Position numbers and translations under genes: made by a program
Shown: in pieces, positions 1-6,310 of the stretch
How the letters are laid out: the number at the start of each line of letters is the position of its first letter
How positions within the stretch are numbered: the first letter of the stretch is position 1
Assembly (NCBI GenBank): GCA_027318945.1
Contig: DAHVOF010000078.1
Span: forward strand, 1-8,025
Reading direction: 5' to 3'
DNA: 8,025 bases
Origin: Actinomycetota bacterium
GTDB lineage: Bacteria; Actinomycetota; Acidimicrobiia; Acidimicrobiales; Acidimicrobiaceae
Notes under the pieces: model-generated
What the model saw: the letters and a program-made list of their open reading frames with translations, nothing else
What the model was told of the DNA's origin: nothing
Database searches by the model: none

Positions 1-322
1 TACCGCAGCCGACAAGAAATTGTCGATGCCCCTCTGAGCGACAAAACCGAGCGGGCAAAACGCTTCCCATCAAAGAATGCATGTGACCAATACCGTTTTC
101 GTCAAGCATAACCAATCATGGAACGTCAAGTAAACACGGCGACCGAAATCTTCCTCCGGCAATTTCATCACTCGCTTATCGTGCTGCGTCCACCAAATTC
201 CCAAGATAAATCAACGGAACGGAGCAGGTAATCCAAACTGTTGCTCCACCTCACATGACGTCTCGGTGACTAAGCTTGCACAAAAGATCAACCTAAGGTC
301 TGGAGAAGCCTTGCAAGCGTTC
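1..322 (-). pseudogene. Degenerate amidohydrolase-2-like fragment, continues past the left edge
   Basis: No intact frame exists here, but the minus strand reads in pieces like the C-terminal half of a metal-dependent amidohydrolase (amidohydrolase_2/ACMSD type). The pieces in order are ERLQGFSR (322..299), then in another frame PDLRLIF (303..283), EVEQQFGLPAP, an in-frame TGA (213..211), then EEDFGRRVYLTFHD (156..115), and after another frame change DENGIGHMHSLMG (from about 103). Family members commonly carry phrases of the type FPxLRLxF, then (P/S)xxYFRRxVYxTFxDD, then a GI..H..G stretch before the SDYPH metal motif, in the same order and roughly this spacing. At least one stop and two frame changes make it non-functional. 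The match is from memory of the family consensus, so the assignment is tentative; the relic could also be chance. Confidence 0.4.
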
Positions 323-465
323 ACTCGAGAAATGGTATGTCAAGCGCTACATATTTGCCGCCGATCGCATTTTGCATTCCGTCCACCTCACTTGCCCGAG
401 ATTCCCGCCACGACACAACTATTCTCGCGAAGCGAATTCGCCATTAGCGTTAACAGAGCAAGCTG

Positions 466-915
466 ATGTCAGTGTCGATCCCCGACGAAGTCAGGGAGTT
501 CCTGTCACACAAGCCGGAGATGGGCAAGCCCGAGCAGGTCGTTCCACTTGTGACCGTTGACTCCAAGGGCTTTCCGCACGCATGTCTCCTCTCCAGAGCT
601 CAGCTTGACGCGACTGAAACTGAAATTCGCGCAGCAATAACCAGTTGGGGAACCCGTGCGAACATCAGAAACAATGGAGTCGCGCTAATACTCGTCACTC
701 TTGCCGAGACAATACATCACATCAAGCTAGAAGTTCTGCGCGCCCATGACCAAAAAAAGGTATTACTCGTAGCATTTGAACCCGTTGAATACAAAGCCGA
801 TACTCTGGGAATCGTTGTCGAGCCAATGACCTTCATGGCCGGGCCATGGATCTCCAGCCTTGAACATTGGGATGAGACTGCCGAAATGCTTCGATCGCTC
901 GACTTATCCCAGTAG
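466..915 (+). CDS. Pyridoxamine 5'-phosphate oxidase-like FMN-binding split-barrel protein
   Basis: A 149-residue soluble protein that fits the small PNPOx-like split beta-barrel family. After a helical N-terminus (IPDEVREFL) comes a strand reading PLVTVDSKGFPHACLLS (about residues 27-43), which is the usual first barrel strand with a 'D..G.PH' turn. A helix then precedes strands GVALILVTLAETIHHIKLEV and KVLLVAFEPVEYKAD. The C-terminal half ends in a helix (HWDETAEMLRSL). Members bind FMN, F420 or haem at a dimer interface; which cofactor, and whether it is an enzyme, cannot be told here. There is no signal peptide or membrane segment. The ATG at 466 is preceded only by a weak AGAGCAAG, and a GTG two codons in is an alternative start. 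The next upstream in-frame stop is four codons before the ATG. It stands alone, convergent with the reductase at 1244-2035. Confidence 0.8.
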   Translation: MSVSIPDEVREFLSHKPEMGKPEQVVPLVTVDSKGFPHACLLSRAQLDATETEIRAAITSWGTRANIRNNGVALILVTLAETIHHIKLEVLRAHDQKKVLLVAFEPVEYKADTLGIVVEPMTFMAGPWISSLEHWDETAEMLRSLDLSQ

Positions 916-1111
916 TAACGTCTGCACGACCCTGCAGCCTCGCGACCTGCCAAAACACTCGACCCGAACGAACTCTTCAACAAGCACTTTTGCACCCTGG
1001 GCACGAAAGGGAAAACCAGTTATTTATTTGCGCGTCAGTAGATCGACAACTTGGTACGCACTCTCGGCTTGGCCGGCACTCCCGATAAATAATTGAGTTC
1101 ATTAACGATTC

Positions 1112-1140
1112 TTGCCCGTGCTATGAGCAAGCGCGGGCAA
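1112..1140. terminator. Hairpin between convergent genes, possible terminator
   Basis: TTGCCCG (1112-1118) pairs perfectly with CGGGCAA (1134-1140). Inside it TGCT and AGCA can form a second short stem with loop ATG, leaving AGCG as a one-sided bulge. It lies about 200 nt after the stop of the plus-strand gene and about 100 nt after the stop of the minus-strand reductase. No run of T follows on either strand, so it is not a classic intrinsic terminator; it may protect 3' ends. Confidence 0.4.
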
Positions 1141-1201
1141 CTAATCCCTCAGATCTGATCTCGACCAACCAAGGCCCAGCCAGCACAATTGCCTGACTCG
1201 C

Positions 1202-1228
1202 GTCTGGGCCATCACGTGAGACCCAGAC
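1202..1228. terminator. Strong dyad just past the reductase stop codon
   Basis: GTCTGGG (1202-1208) and CCCAGAC (1222-1228) form a perfect 7-bp inverted repeat. They flank the perfect 8-bp palindrome TCACGTGA (1212-1219). The dyad ends 15 nt beyond the reductase stop (1246..1244 on the minus strand), a typical place for a transcription terminator. It lacks a following T-run in either direction. A protein-binding site is the other reading, since TCACGTGA is itself a symmetric motif. Confidence 0.45.
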
Positions 1229-1243
1229 AACACAATCTCTCTA

Positions 1244-2035
1244 TCAGTCGTACTTCTCTGAGTACACGTTTTTCGGATCGAGTCCAAGATCCACTAACAC
1301 GATTTCGCACAGCTCCACCATCTCTGGCGGACCACAAATGTAGCCGATCTTTGCCTGCGACTCCGCCAGCAGCTCTGCCACCATCTCTTTGTCTATTCGC
1401 CTATGAAAGCGGGCGGCAGGGTGGCCTGGTTCACGCGTGAAAGTGTGGGTGACAGTCAGCCAGTCAAGGCTTTTCTCCAATTCCTCTAACTCTCTGCTGT
1501 AAATGACAAACTCAGAGGATTTTGACGAGAAAAGTAGATGCATCGGCACGCTCACATTTTTAGCCCGGGCGTAACGGATCATGGACATGAAGGGCACTAC
1601 GCCTGAACCAGCCGAAATGAGGAGCAGCGGCCCTCCCATTTCCTGAGTCCAAGTGAAGGCGCCATATGGGCCGCGAACTTCAAGCTTGTCGCCGACCTTC
1701 GTCTGCTTTGCCAAAACCGGCGAAACAAGACCACCTTCCATTTCCTTAATGCCGAATTCGACGACATCGAACTTTGGGAACGGAGATGAAGCAATTGAAT
1801 ACGCGCGCTGTATCGGCCGCGGCCTTCCCTCCACTGGGATTCTTATGTTGTAATACTGCCCAGGAGTAAATTCCGTTGGCTCCGGCACCGCTATGCGCAA
1901 GGTGGTTGTCTCGGGCGTTTCGGCAATTACATCAATAACGTCAGCGAGCTGCCACTTTGGAGGAGGAGTCTTTCGAGCTGCACCTCCAGCATCTTCAGAT
2001 GCGCCACCAGTTTGATTTCTTGCTTCAGTTTCCAT
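1244..2035 (-). CDS. FAD/NAD(P)-binding oxidoreductase of the ferredoxin-NADP reductase superfamily
   Basis: A 263-residue cytoplasmic flavoprotein that should move electrons between NAD(P)H and an acceptor. A charged, disordered-looking leader (residues 1-26) precedes the FAD-binding barrel. The flavin motif RAYSIASS is at 77-84, GPYG at 122-125, the NAD(P) pyrophosphate-binding loop ISAGSGVVPFMSM at 140-152, the nicotinamide-side YICGPPEMV at 232-240, and the ending YSEKYD is typical. No plant-type 2Fe-2S domain with a cysteine cluster is fused at either end, so it resembles flavin reductases or stand-alone ferredoxin reductases rather than complete oxygenase reductases. It follows the CoA-transferase genes on the same strand after 156 nt. 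Its ribosome site is weak. It could reduce free FMN for prenyl-FMN synthesis or serve an oxygenase or ferredoxin encoded elsewhere; the acceptor is unknown. Confidence 0.93.
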   Translation of the reverse strand: METEARNQTGGASEDAGGAARKTPPPKWQLADVIDVIAETPETTTLRIAVPEPTEFTPGQYYNIRIPVEGRPRPIQRAYSIASSPFPKFDVVEFGIKEMEGGLVSPVLAKQTKVGDKLEVRGPYGAFTWTQEMGGPLLLISAGSGVVPFMSMIRYARAKNVSVPMHLLFSSKSSEFVIYSRELEELEKSLDWLTVTHTFTREPGHPAARFHRRIDKEMVAELLAESQAKIGYICGPPEMVELCEIVLVDLGLDPKNVYSEKYD

Positions 2036-2044
2036 ATCTTAAGC

Positions 2045-2194
2045 TTATTCCCGCTTCCAGAAAACCACCAAATCCGTCAAGAGCGCTTTGCTTCAATTTC
2101 CCTCCGCTGAAGCTCGTGACGCTTGAACGATCTTAGCGAAACTCCGCCTGAATTCGATCGCCAATCCTTCGATCGGCAACACCATGTCCAACTA
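2045..2194 (-). pseudogene. Protein-like remnant in the gap between CoA-transferase 2 and the reductase
   Basis: Directly after the TAG of CoA-transferase 2 (2194..2192), the same frame continues with an ATG at 2185 and reads 30 protein-like codons (IEGLAIEFRRSFAKIVQASR is part of it) to a TGA at 2095..2093. It then runs on as SKALLTDLVVFWKRE to a TAA at 2047..2045. No Shine-Dalgarno precedes the ATG. It may be the tail of a deleted gene with one nonsense change, or chance. I do not recognise the family. A direct repeat TTCGATCG (2153-2160 and 2168-2175) lies inside it. Confidence 0.25.
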
Positions 2195-3424
2195 GGTCAG
2201 GATGTCTGAGGCCTTAAGCTCCTCCAGCTCAGCATGCGACAGTCCTAGAATTCCGCACAAAACCGGCTCATTGTGCTGACCTACCATCGGAGCTCCATGG
2301 GTGACCTTTCCTGGCGTATTGGAAAGTATGTAGGGTGGACCCGGAACAGCATGAAACCCCATGACGGGGTGATCAACCCTCTGGAATGCATTCCTGTAGG
2401 TCAGTTGGGCGTCCGCATAAAGGTCACCCATATCATTTACCGGAGCAGCATGTACACCGGCGGCGCGAATGCGCCCCACTAGAGCCTCCCTCTCTTGGTG
2501 CGATGTCCATTCGGCGATCAGCTCCTCAAGTCGATTCTCATTCGCTCGCCTGCCTTGCACGTCAGCGAATTCCGGCTCCTTAACCCAAGGCTCTCCCACT
2601 TCAGCGGCGAACCGTACCCACTCAGCATCATCGTGCACGCTAATTGCGCACCAGCGCTGGTATCCCGTGCAAGGGAACACACCATGCGGAACAGCATTAG
2701 AATCACGATTGCCCTGACGGTCCATTACTTCCCCGTCGGCAAAGTAACGCAAAAGCGCTGGTGCCATCCATTGAACGCCCGTCTCATACTGCGATAAGTC
2801 GATATGACATCCCACCCCGCCCCGCCGCACTCTCTCGAGACCAGCAAGGACGGCGACAACGCCATACGCAACGGCAATGTAATCGATATACGGGCCCCAA
2901 AGCAGGGCGGGCTGACGATCAGGCCATCCGGTTAGCTCCGTAAAGCCACTAAGCGACGTCAAGTGTGAACCGAATCCTGCGCGATTCGCCTGAGGCCCAG
3001 TCCTTCCCTGATTACACGTGCTTAAGGTGACAAGCTTCGGATTACACAACAGCATCGCATCGTGGCCGAGCCCCAGCCGATCCATCGCTCCGGGAGTGAA
3101 GTTTTCCACAACAACCTCAGCCCGCTCGATAAGGCGGATTGCAAGATCACGCCCCTTCTCAGTCTTGAGATTCAGCGACACGCTCAACTTGTTGTCGTTG
3201 GTGATGGCAAACATCGCGGCGCGCTCAATACCGGGGACATTCCCCGTATACGGAGGATAATTGGTGCGGAAGCCATCTAAACGCAGCATGCTCTCCACCC
3301 GAATCACTTCAGCACCATGCTCCGCAAGCGATTTGCCCACTGCGGGTCCAGCTCCATAACCGCCAAACTCTACTACGTGCAGCCCGGACAGCGCTCCCTC
3401 GCGCTTAGGCAGTTCACTCGTCAC
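2192..3424 (-). CDS. Class III (CaiB/BaiF) CoA-transferase, putative catalytic subunit
   Basis: A 410-residue family III CoA-transferase, close to the usual family length. The N-terminus has the Rossmann-like signature LSGLHVVEFGGYGAGPAVGK (12-31) and GAEVIRVE (37-44). VVENFTPGAMDRLGLG (105-120) and GGVGCHIDLSQYE (202-214) are hallmark segments. Asp181 in GPYIDYIAVAYG sits where the catalytic aspartate of formyl-CoA transferase and CaiB lies, the residue that forms the acyl-anhydride intermediate. The start is GTG at 3424: GTGA overlaps the TGA of the upstream gene by 4 nt, and GGGAGG (3436..3431) lies 6 nt before it, so translation is coupled. Sitting behind a UbiD decarboxylase and a second CoA-transferase, it probably activates a carboxylic acid as its CoA thioester, using succinyl-CoA or another donor. 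Donor and acceptor cannot be read from the sequence. Confidence 0.95.
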   Translation of the reverse strand: MTSELPKREGALSGLHVVEFGGYGAGPAVGKSLAEHGAEVIRVESMLRLDGFRTNYPPYTGNVPGIERAAMFAITNDNKLSVSLNLKTEKGRDLAIRLIERAEVVVENFTPGAMDRLGLGHDAMLLCNPKLVTLSTCNQGRTGPQANRAGFGSHLTSLSGFTELTGWPDRQPALLWGPYIDYIAVAYGVVAVLAGLERVRRGGVGCHIDLSQYETGVQWMAPALLRYFADGEVMDRQGNRDSNAVPHGVFPCTGYQRWCAISVHDDAEWVRFAAEVGEPWVKEPEFADVQGRRANENRLEELIAEWTSHQEREALVGRIRAAGVHAAPVNDMGDLYADAQLTYRNAFQRVDHPVMGFHAVPGPPYILSNTPGKVTHGAPMVGQHNEPVLCGILGLSHAELEELKASDILT

Positions 3425-4608
3425 ACCCGACCTCCCGTTGACGGCGGCCTCACGCCATAGCGAACACCATCGATTCTCAGCCAGCCATCGGGAAAACGAA
3501 GACTCGTGCCGAGTTCTGGGACAAACTCCTCCGACCAGACCTCTCTTGCTGCAAGCTGTTCGTCACCAGCTATATCCGCGGCAGTAGAGACGACATACCC
3601 TAGCATTCTCCTCGAATCGGCTTCAGCTAAAAACTCATCTTTGGTAACAGTCTCGAGAAACTTGGCAATTGCCGATTCCATCGTGGACACTTCCGCAAGC
3701 GTTACCGTCGCAACATCGAAGCTGGACCAATCCATGTCACTCAGAAAGTCGGGGGCCATGCCTTTGTCTTCCATCCATTCGACCATCCCTCGATTAGATT
3801 GGCGACCAGCAGCACCCCCATAAATTGCCCAGGTAACATATCCGTCCCGACAAGGCCAGATGTTACGCATAGCAGCGCCATTTATATTGCGCCCCACTAA
3901 GTAGCCACCCGCGCGCATGGGATTTTCACCCAAAAGGTCGAAGAAACTGGGAGCGTGCACCAGGGCCGGCAACAATCCAGCCTGAGCCGACATGTCCACA
4001 TGCTGTCCGATACCAGTCAATTGGCGATGATGGTGGGCGATCATGGTTCCGACAGCCGCATAGCTACCGGCCCAACATATCGACTGAGGTAAAGTCATCC
4101 GTACTGGGGGGCGATCGGCATCACCCGTGAGCCACACCGCTCCACCTGATGACATCAATTCCAGATCAGAAGCCGGGGCACCCGAAAGCGGACCTGATTG
4201 ACCATATGGAGTAACTGAAGTCAGTATCAAAGCTGGATTGCGCTCATGAAGCACGTCCCACCCTATTCCAAGGCTATCCAGCTTTCCCGGCTCCTCGCTC
4301 TCGAGGACGAAATCGGCTTCGTCGACAAGGTCCAAAAACCGGGCTCGTCCTTGCGCGGTGCCGAGATCCAGATCCAGCCTGCTCTTGCCCATGTTGTATG
4401 CCACCCAAGCTGCAGACGCCGTTCCGGATGGCCCCTCGATCAACGGAGCTAAGTGTCGGCCAAGATCTCCTCCTGGAGGGTCGAGCTTCTGGACCTCAAC
4501 CCCAACGTCGGCTAGGATGCGACCAAGAAGCCATCCCAGCTCGCCGGTTAGGTCCAGAGCTCGGAGGCCGGTCAGCGGAGCAGATTCCTGCTCCACGGAG
4601 CCGGCCAT
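3421..4608 (-). CDS. Class III (CaiB/BaiF) CoA-transferase, probable partner subunit lacking the catalytic Asp
   Basis: A 395-residue CaiB/BaiF-type protein: LTGLRALDLTGELGWLLGRI (12-31), GVEVQKLDPPGGD (36-48), LDSLGIGWDVL (110-120), and GIGQHVDMSAQAGLLPAL (199-216). Aligning HVDMS with HIDLS of its neighbour, the place of that protein's Asp181 falls at about Ile177-Trp179 (QSICWAGSY), with no acidic residue. It may therefore be a structural or substrate-binding subunit of a heteromer, as two-gene class III transferases (benzylsuccinate, phthalate) are known. I chose the ATG at 4608: it is 1 nt after the UbiD stop (TGATATG) and has AGGG (4619..4616) 7 nt upstream. An ATG at 4701 in frame would add 31 residues unlike the family and overlap the UbiD gene by 92 nt. 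Confidence 0.92.
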   Translation of the reverse strand: MAGSVEQESAPLTGLRALDLTGELGWLLGRILADVGVEVQKLDPPGGDLGRHLAPLIEGPSGTASAAWVAYNMGKSRLDLDLGTAQGRARFLDLVDEADFVLESEEPGKLDSLGIGWDVLHERNPALILTSVTPYGQSGPLSGAPASDLELMSSGGAVWLTGDADRPPVRMTLPQSICWAGSYAAVGTMIAHHHRQLTGIGQHVDMSAQAGLLPALVHAPSFFDLLGENPMRAGGYLVGRNINGAAMRNIWPCRDGYVTWAIYGGAAGRQSNRGMVEWMEDKGMAPDFLSDMDWSSFDVATVTLAEVSTMESAIAKFLETVTKDEFLAEADSRRMLGYVVSTAADIAGDEQLAAREVWSEEFVPELGTSLRFPDGWLRIDGVRYGVRPPSTGGRV

Positions 4609-4609
4609 A

Positions 4610-6193
4610 TCAGCGCCCTGTTCTCGCCAGTGAATGAACCCAACCCTGCATAACGGATTTCGCAAGGGCAATCTGCTCTGGCGTGAACCACTGACTGGCA
4701 TCTACCCTATCCACCGGATACACGGGTCGCATGAAATCGCTTTCGTACCCGAAAGGAATAGTGGCGTCAATGCCCATGCCTCCTTCGAAGCGGGTATTGC
4801 TCGCAGTCCATTCGCCACCGCCAGCAGTCATTCTTTCCGAAGGCTGGAATGTTTGGCCAATCCCGCCCGGGATTGGATTCAAGATGTCAGTGTGCGGATT
4901 AACGCGCGTAGTCAAGGCCCACATGATGTCGTCCATCGAGTAGATGTCGATATCAGTGTCGACAGCTATCGCCAACCGCATACCTTGGCTGCATGAGAGC
5001 GCGGCCCCGAGGAAGTTTCGCTGCCAGCCCTCCTCGATCTTGTTCCTTTTCTTGACCTGGATGATACAACCACCCCAGTCAGTCATGGAGTAAGGAATAT
5101 TGACATCCTGAACAATTCCAGGCTGGAGACGCTCACACAGTTCAAAAATGGCTGACTCACGGACCGTAGTGTCGATGTTCGAGTCATCCAGAGTATGCAC
5201 GCCAAGTGGGAAGATGATCGGCTTCGATTCACGCTTGCGCCTGGTTATCGCCGTCACATGGAACGTCGGAGCTTTATACGCTTTACCCATGTATCCAGCC
5301 CACTCCGGGTGGAAGTGGTATCGTCCCTGAGTGTCGTGATCCTCAGCCTCTTTGGTCTCGTAACGCTTGTCTCGTGGCTTCAGATATCCCTCGAGGACAA
5401 CTTCGCAGTCGGCGACGGCATATGCATCCACCGTCTTGGCCTTCACCAGGCGAACCGGAAAACCTTGGACCGCGCCCGCCACGCCGAGCTCATCTCCTCC
5501 CTTGGGGAGAACGACGTAATCGAATCCGCCCCCAGCCATCAAAACCGACGACATAGGAAGTCCGAAGCACATGGTAAGCGGTATACCGCCTTCATCGTAG
5601 TAATGCTCAGTGATAACCTGCCACATGTGAGAACCAGGGCTGGCCTGGAACGTGCCCACATTGCCCCACCGAAAGTTCATTCGGTTGTATCCAATGTGAG
5701 TCCCGCCGTTGAAGTGCTTGCCGACAACAACGCTGTTTCCGCTCCCGATGGTGAGCTCCGACTCGAGGTGAGTATGACGTATCGGCACAACATACTTGTT
5801 CACATCCAGGTTCTCAGTTATAACCTCTTCCTGGCATGGAGCGCCATCTGTAATGATTTCAGGCGGAATGGGATGAGTAAGGGCGTGAGCTAGCTTGCGG
5901 GTACGCTCTTGCGGGGTCGCCCAACCAAACAGCTTGTCTACAACGTCGATATCGGCGAAAAGGTTGGTGACAACCTGGTAGTCGGGGTGTCCCTTGACGT
6001 TGTGAAAGAGCATCGGCAGTCCACCATCCAGATACTTCTGGACACCTGTAAGCTCGAGATCCCCAGACACCGGTACGTCTGTTTCCAAAAGTAAGCCGTT
6101 GCGGCGCATCCAATCGAGGCTTCCACGCAGCGATCGCAGGTCCTCTACAGAGGATGGCCCAGCAGCGTCAGTCGACTTTCCATCAAGGGTCAT
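4610..6193 (-). CDS. UbiD-family prenylated-FMN decarboxylase, divergent, phthaloyl-CoA-decarboxylase-like context
   Basis: A 527-residue UbiD-type (de)carboxylase, the first gene of the minus-strand operon. The family course is clear: N-terminal domain to about 145, the barrel with GTHIGYNRM (164-172), SPGSH (185-189), KGGDELGVAGAVQG (231-244), CEVVLEGYL (263-271), and the C-terminal VDTDIDIYSMDDIMWALTTR (411-430). Arg171, His189, Glu235 and Glu297 match the catalytic Arg, two metal ligands and catalytic acid of Fdc1/UbiD enzymes. However, His166 replaces the usual metal-ligand Asn, and Tyr292 stands where the first Glu of EGPFGE is expected (here the stretch is YHFHPEWAGY). The start has GGAGGT (6205..6200) 6 nt upstream. 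Coupling to two class III CoA-transferases suggests a CoA-thioester substrate, as for phthaloyl-CoA decarboxylase; a free aromatic acid remains possible. No UbiX prenyl-FMN synthase is in the window. Confidence 0.95.
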   Translation of the reverse strand: MTLDGKSTDAAGPSSVEDLRSLRGSLDWMRRNGLLLETDVPVSGDLELTGVQKYLDGGLPMLFHNVKGHPDYQVVTNLFADIDVVDKLFGWATPQERTRKLAHALTHPIPPEIITDGAPCQEEVITENLDVNKYVVPIRHTHLESELTIGSGNSVVVGKHFNGGTHIGYNRMNFRWGNVGTFQASPGSHMWQVITEHYYDEGGIPLTMCFGLPMSSVLMAGGGFDYVVLPKGGDELGVAGAVQGFPVRLVKAKTVDAYAVADCEVVLEGYLKPRDKRYETKEAEDHDTQGRYHFHPEWAGYMGKAYKAPTFHVTAITRRKRESKPIIFPLGVHTLDDSNIDTTVRESAIFELCERLQPGIVQDVNIPYSMTDWGGCIIQVKKRNKIEEGWQRNFLGAALSCSQGMRLAIAVDTDIDIYSMDDIMWALTTRVNPHTDILNPIPGGIGQTFQPSERMTAGGGEWTASNTRFEGGMGIDATIPFGYESDFMRPVYPVDRVDASQWFTPEQIALAKSVMQGWVHSLARTGR

Positions 6194-6199
6194 GAATCT

Positions 6200-6205
6200 A
6201 CCTCC
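6200..6205 (-). promoter_or_regulatory. Strong Shine-Dalgarno of the operon's UbiD gene
   Basis: GGAGGT on the minus strand, 6 nt before the ATG at 6193. It fixes that start over the internal ATG at codon 29. Confidence 0.8.
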
Positions 6206-6222
6206 GGGGTCAGTGTTAAAAT

Positions 6223-6239
6223 GATCCTAATATAGGACC
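6223..6239 (-). promoter_or_regulatory. Putative operator 1, 17-bp dyad
   Basis: Read on the minus strand the site is GGTCCTATATTAGGATC: arms GGTCCTA and TAGGATC around TAT, with one mismatched pair. It covers about +3 to +19 of the predicted transcript and ends 29 nt before the UbiD start, a place where a bound dimer would block transcription. It matches operator 2 at 13 of 17 positions. Confidence 0.55.
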
Positions 6240-6246
6240 GAAACGA

Positions 6247-6277
6247 ATAATATTCCACCGCTTCTGGCTCGTGTCAA
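6247..6277 (-). promoter_or_regulatory. Candidate sigma70 promoter of the UbiD/CoA-transferase operon
   Basis: On the minus strand an exact TTGACA (6277..6272) is followed after 17 nt by AATATT (6254..6249, 4 of 6 matches to TATAAT), or after 19 nt by TATTAT (6252..6247, 5 of 6). Transcription would start near 6242, leaving a leader of roughly 50 nt before the ATG at 6193 and placing the dyad 6239-6223 just downstream of the start point. Confidence 0.5.
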
Positions 6278-6295
6278 CTCTGAGACCATGATGTT

Positions 6296-6310
6296 TTCTG
6301 GTATCCAGAA
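6296..6310. promoter_or_regulatory. Perfect dyad TTCTGG-TAT-CCAGAA upstream of the operon promoter
   Basis: A perfect 6-bp inverted repeat with a 3-nt spacer, centred about 61 nt upstream of the predicted start of the UbiD operon transcript, a spacing typical of class I activator sites. A run of eight T follows on the plus strand at 6319-6326, 8 nt after the dyad. A plus-strand terminator is thus a second reading, but the gap is long and no gene ends here. Confidence 0.3.

Larger units (their letters stand above)
916..1243. other. Convergent intergenic region, no intact gene
   Basis: This 328-bp stretch separates the 3' ends of the FMN-barrel gene (plus) and the reductase gene (minus). It has frequent stops in all frames. 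A short plus-strand frame from 920 to about 1040 contains a protein-like phrase (TLDPNELFNKHF), but it follows directly on a TAA, has no start signal and ends soon after, so at most it is a relic. The two hairpins listed separately are the only clear structures. Confidence 0.6.

Noticed and set aside
266..466. Open plus-strand frame of 66 aa whose TGA touches the ATG of the FMN-barrel gene
   Set aside because: The contact looks like translational coupling, but the frame has no ribosome site or family features and overlaps the amidohydrolase relic on the other strand.
920..1040. Plus-strand phrase TLDPNELFNKHF after the FMN-barrel gene, recalling the DP..LFN end of FAD-linked oxidases
   Set aside because: Too short, follows directly on a stop, and no upstream part of such an enzyme is present.
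4608..4701. In-frame ATG at 4701 giving CoA-transferase 1 a 31-residue extension
   Set aside because: The extra residues are unlike the family, overlap the UbiD gene by 92 nt, and the ATG at 4608 has its own AGGG and coupling to the UbiD stop.
5195..5893. Open plus-strand frame of 232 aa
   Set aside because: It is antisense to the core of the operon's UbiD gene, has no family features and arises from that gene's codon use.
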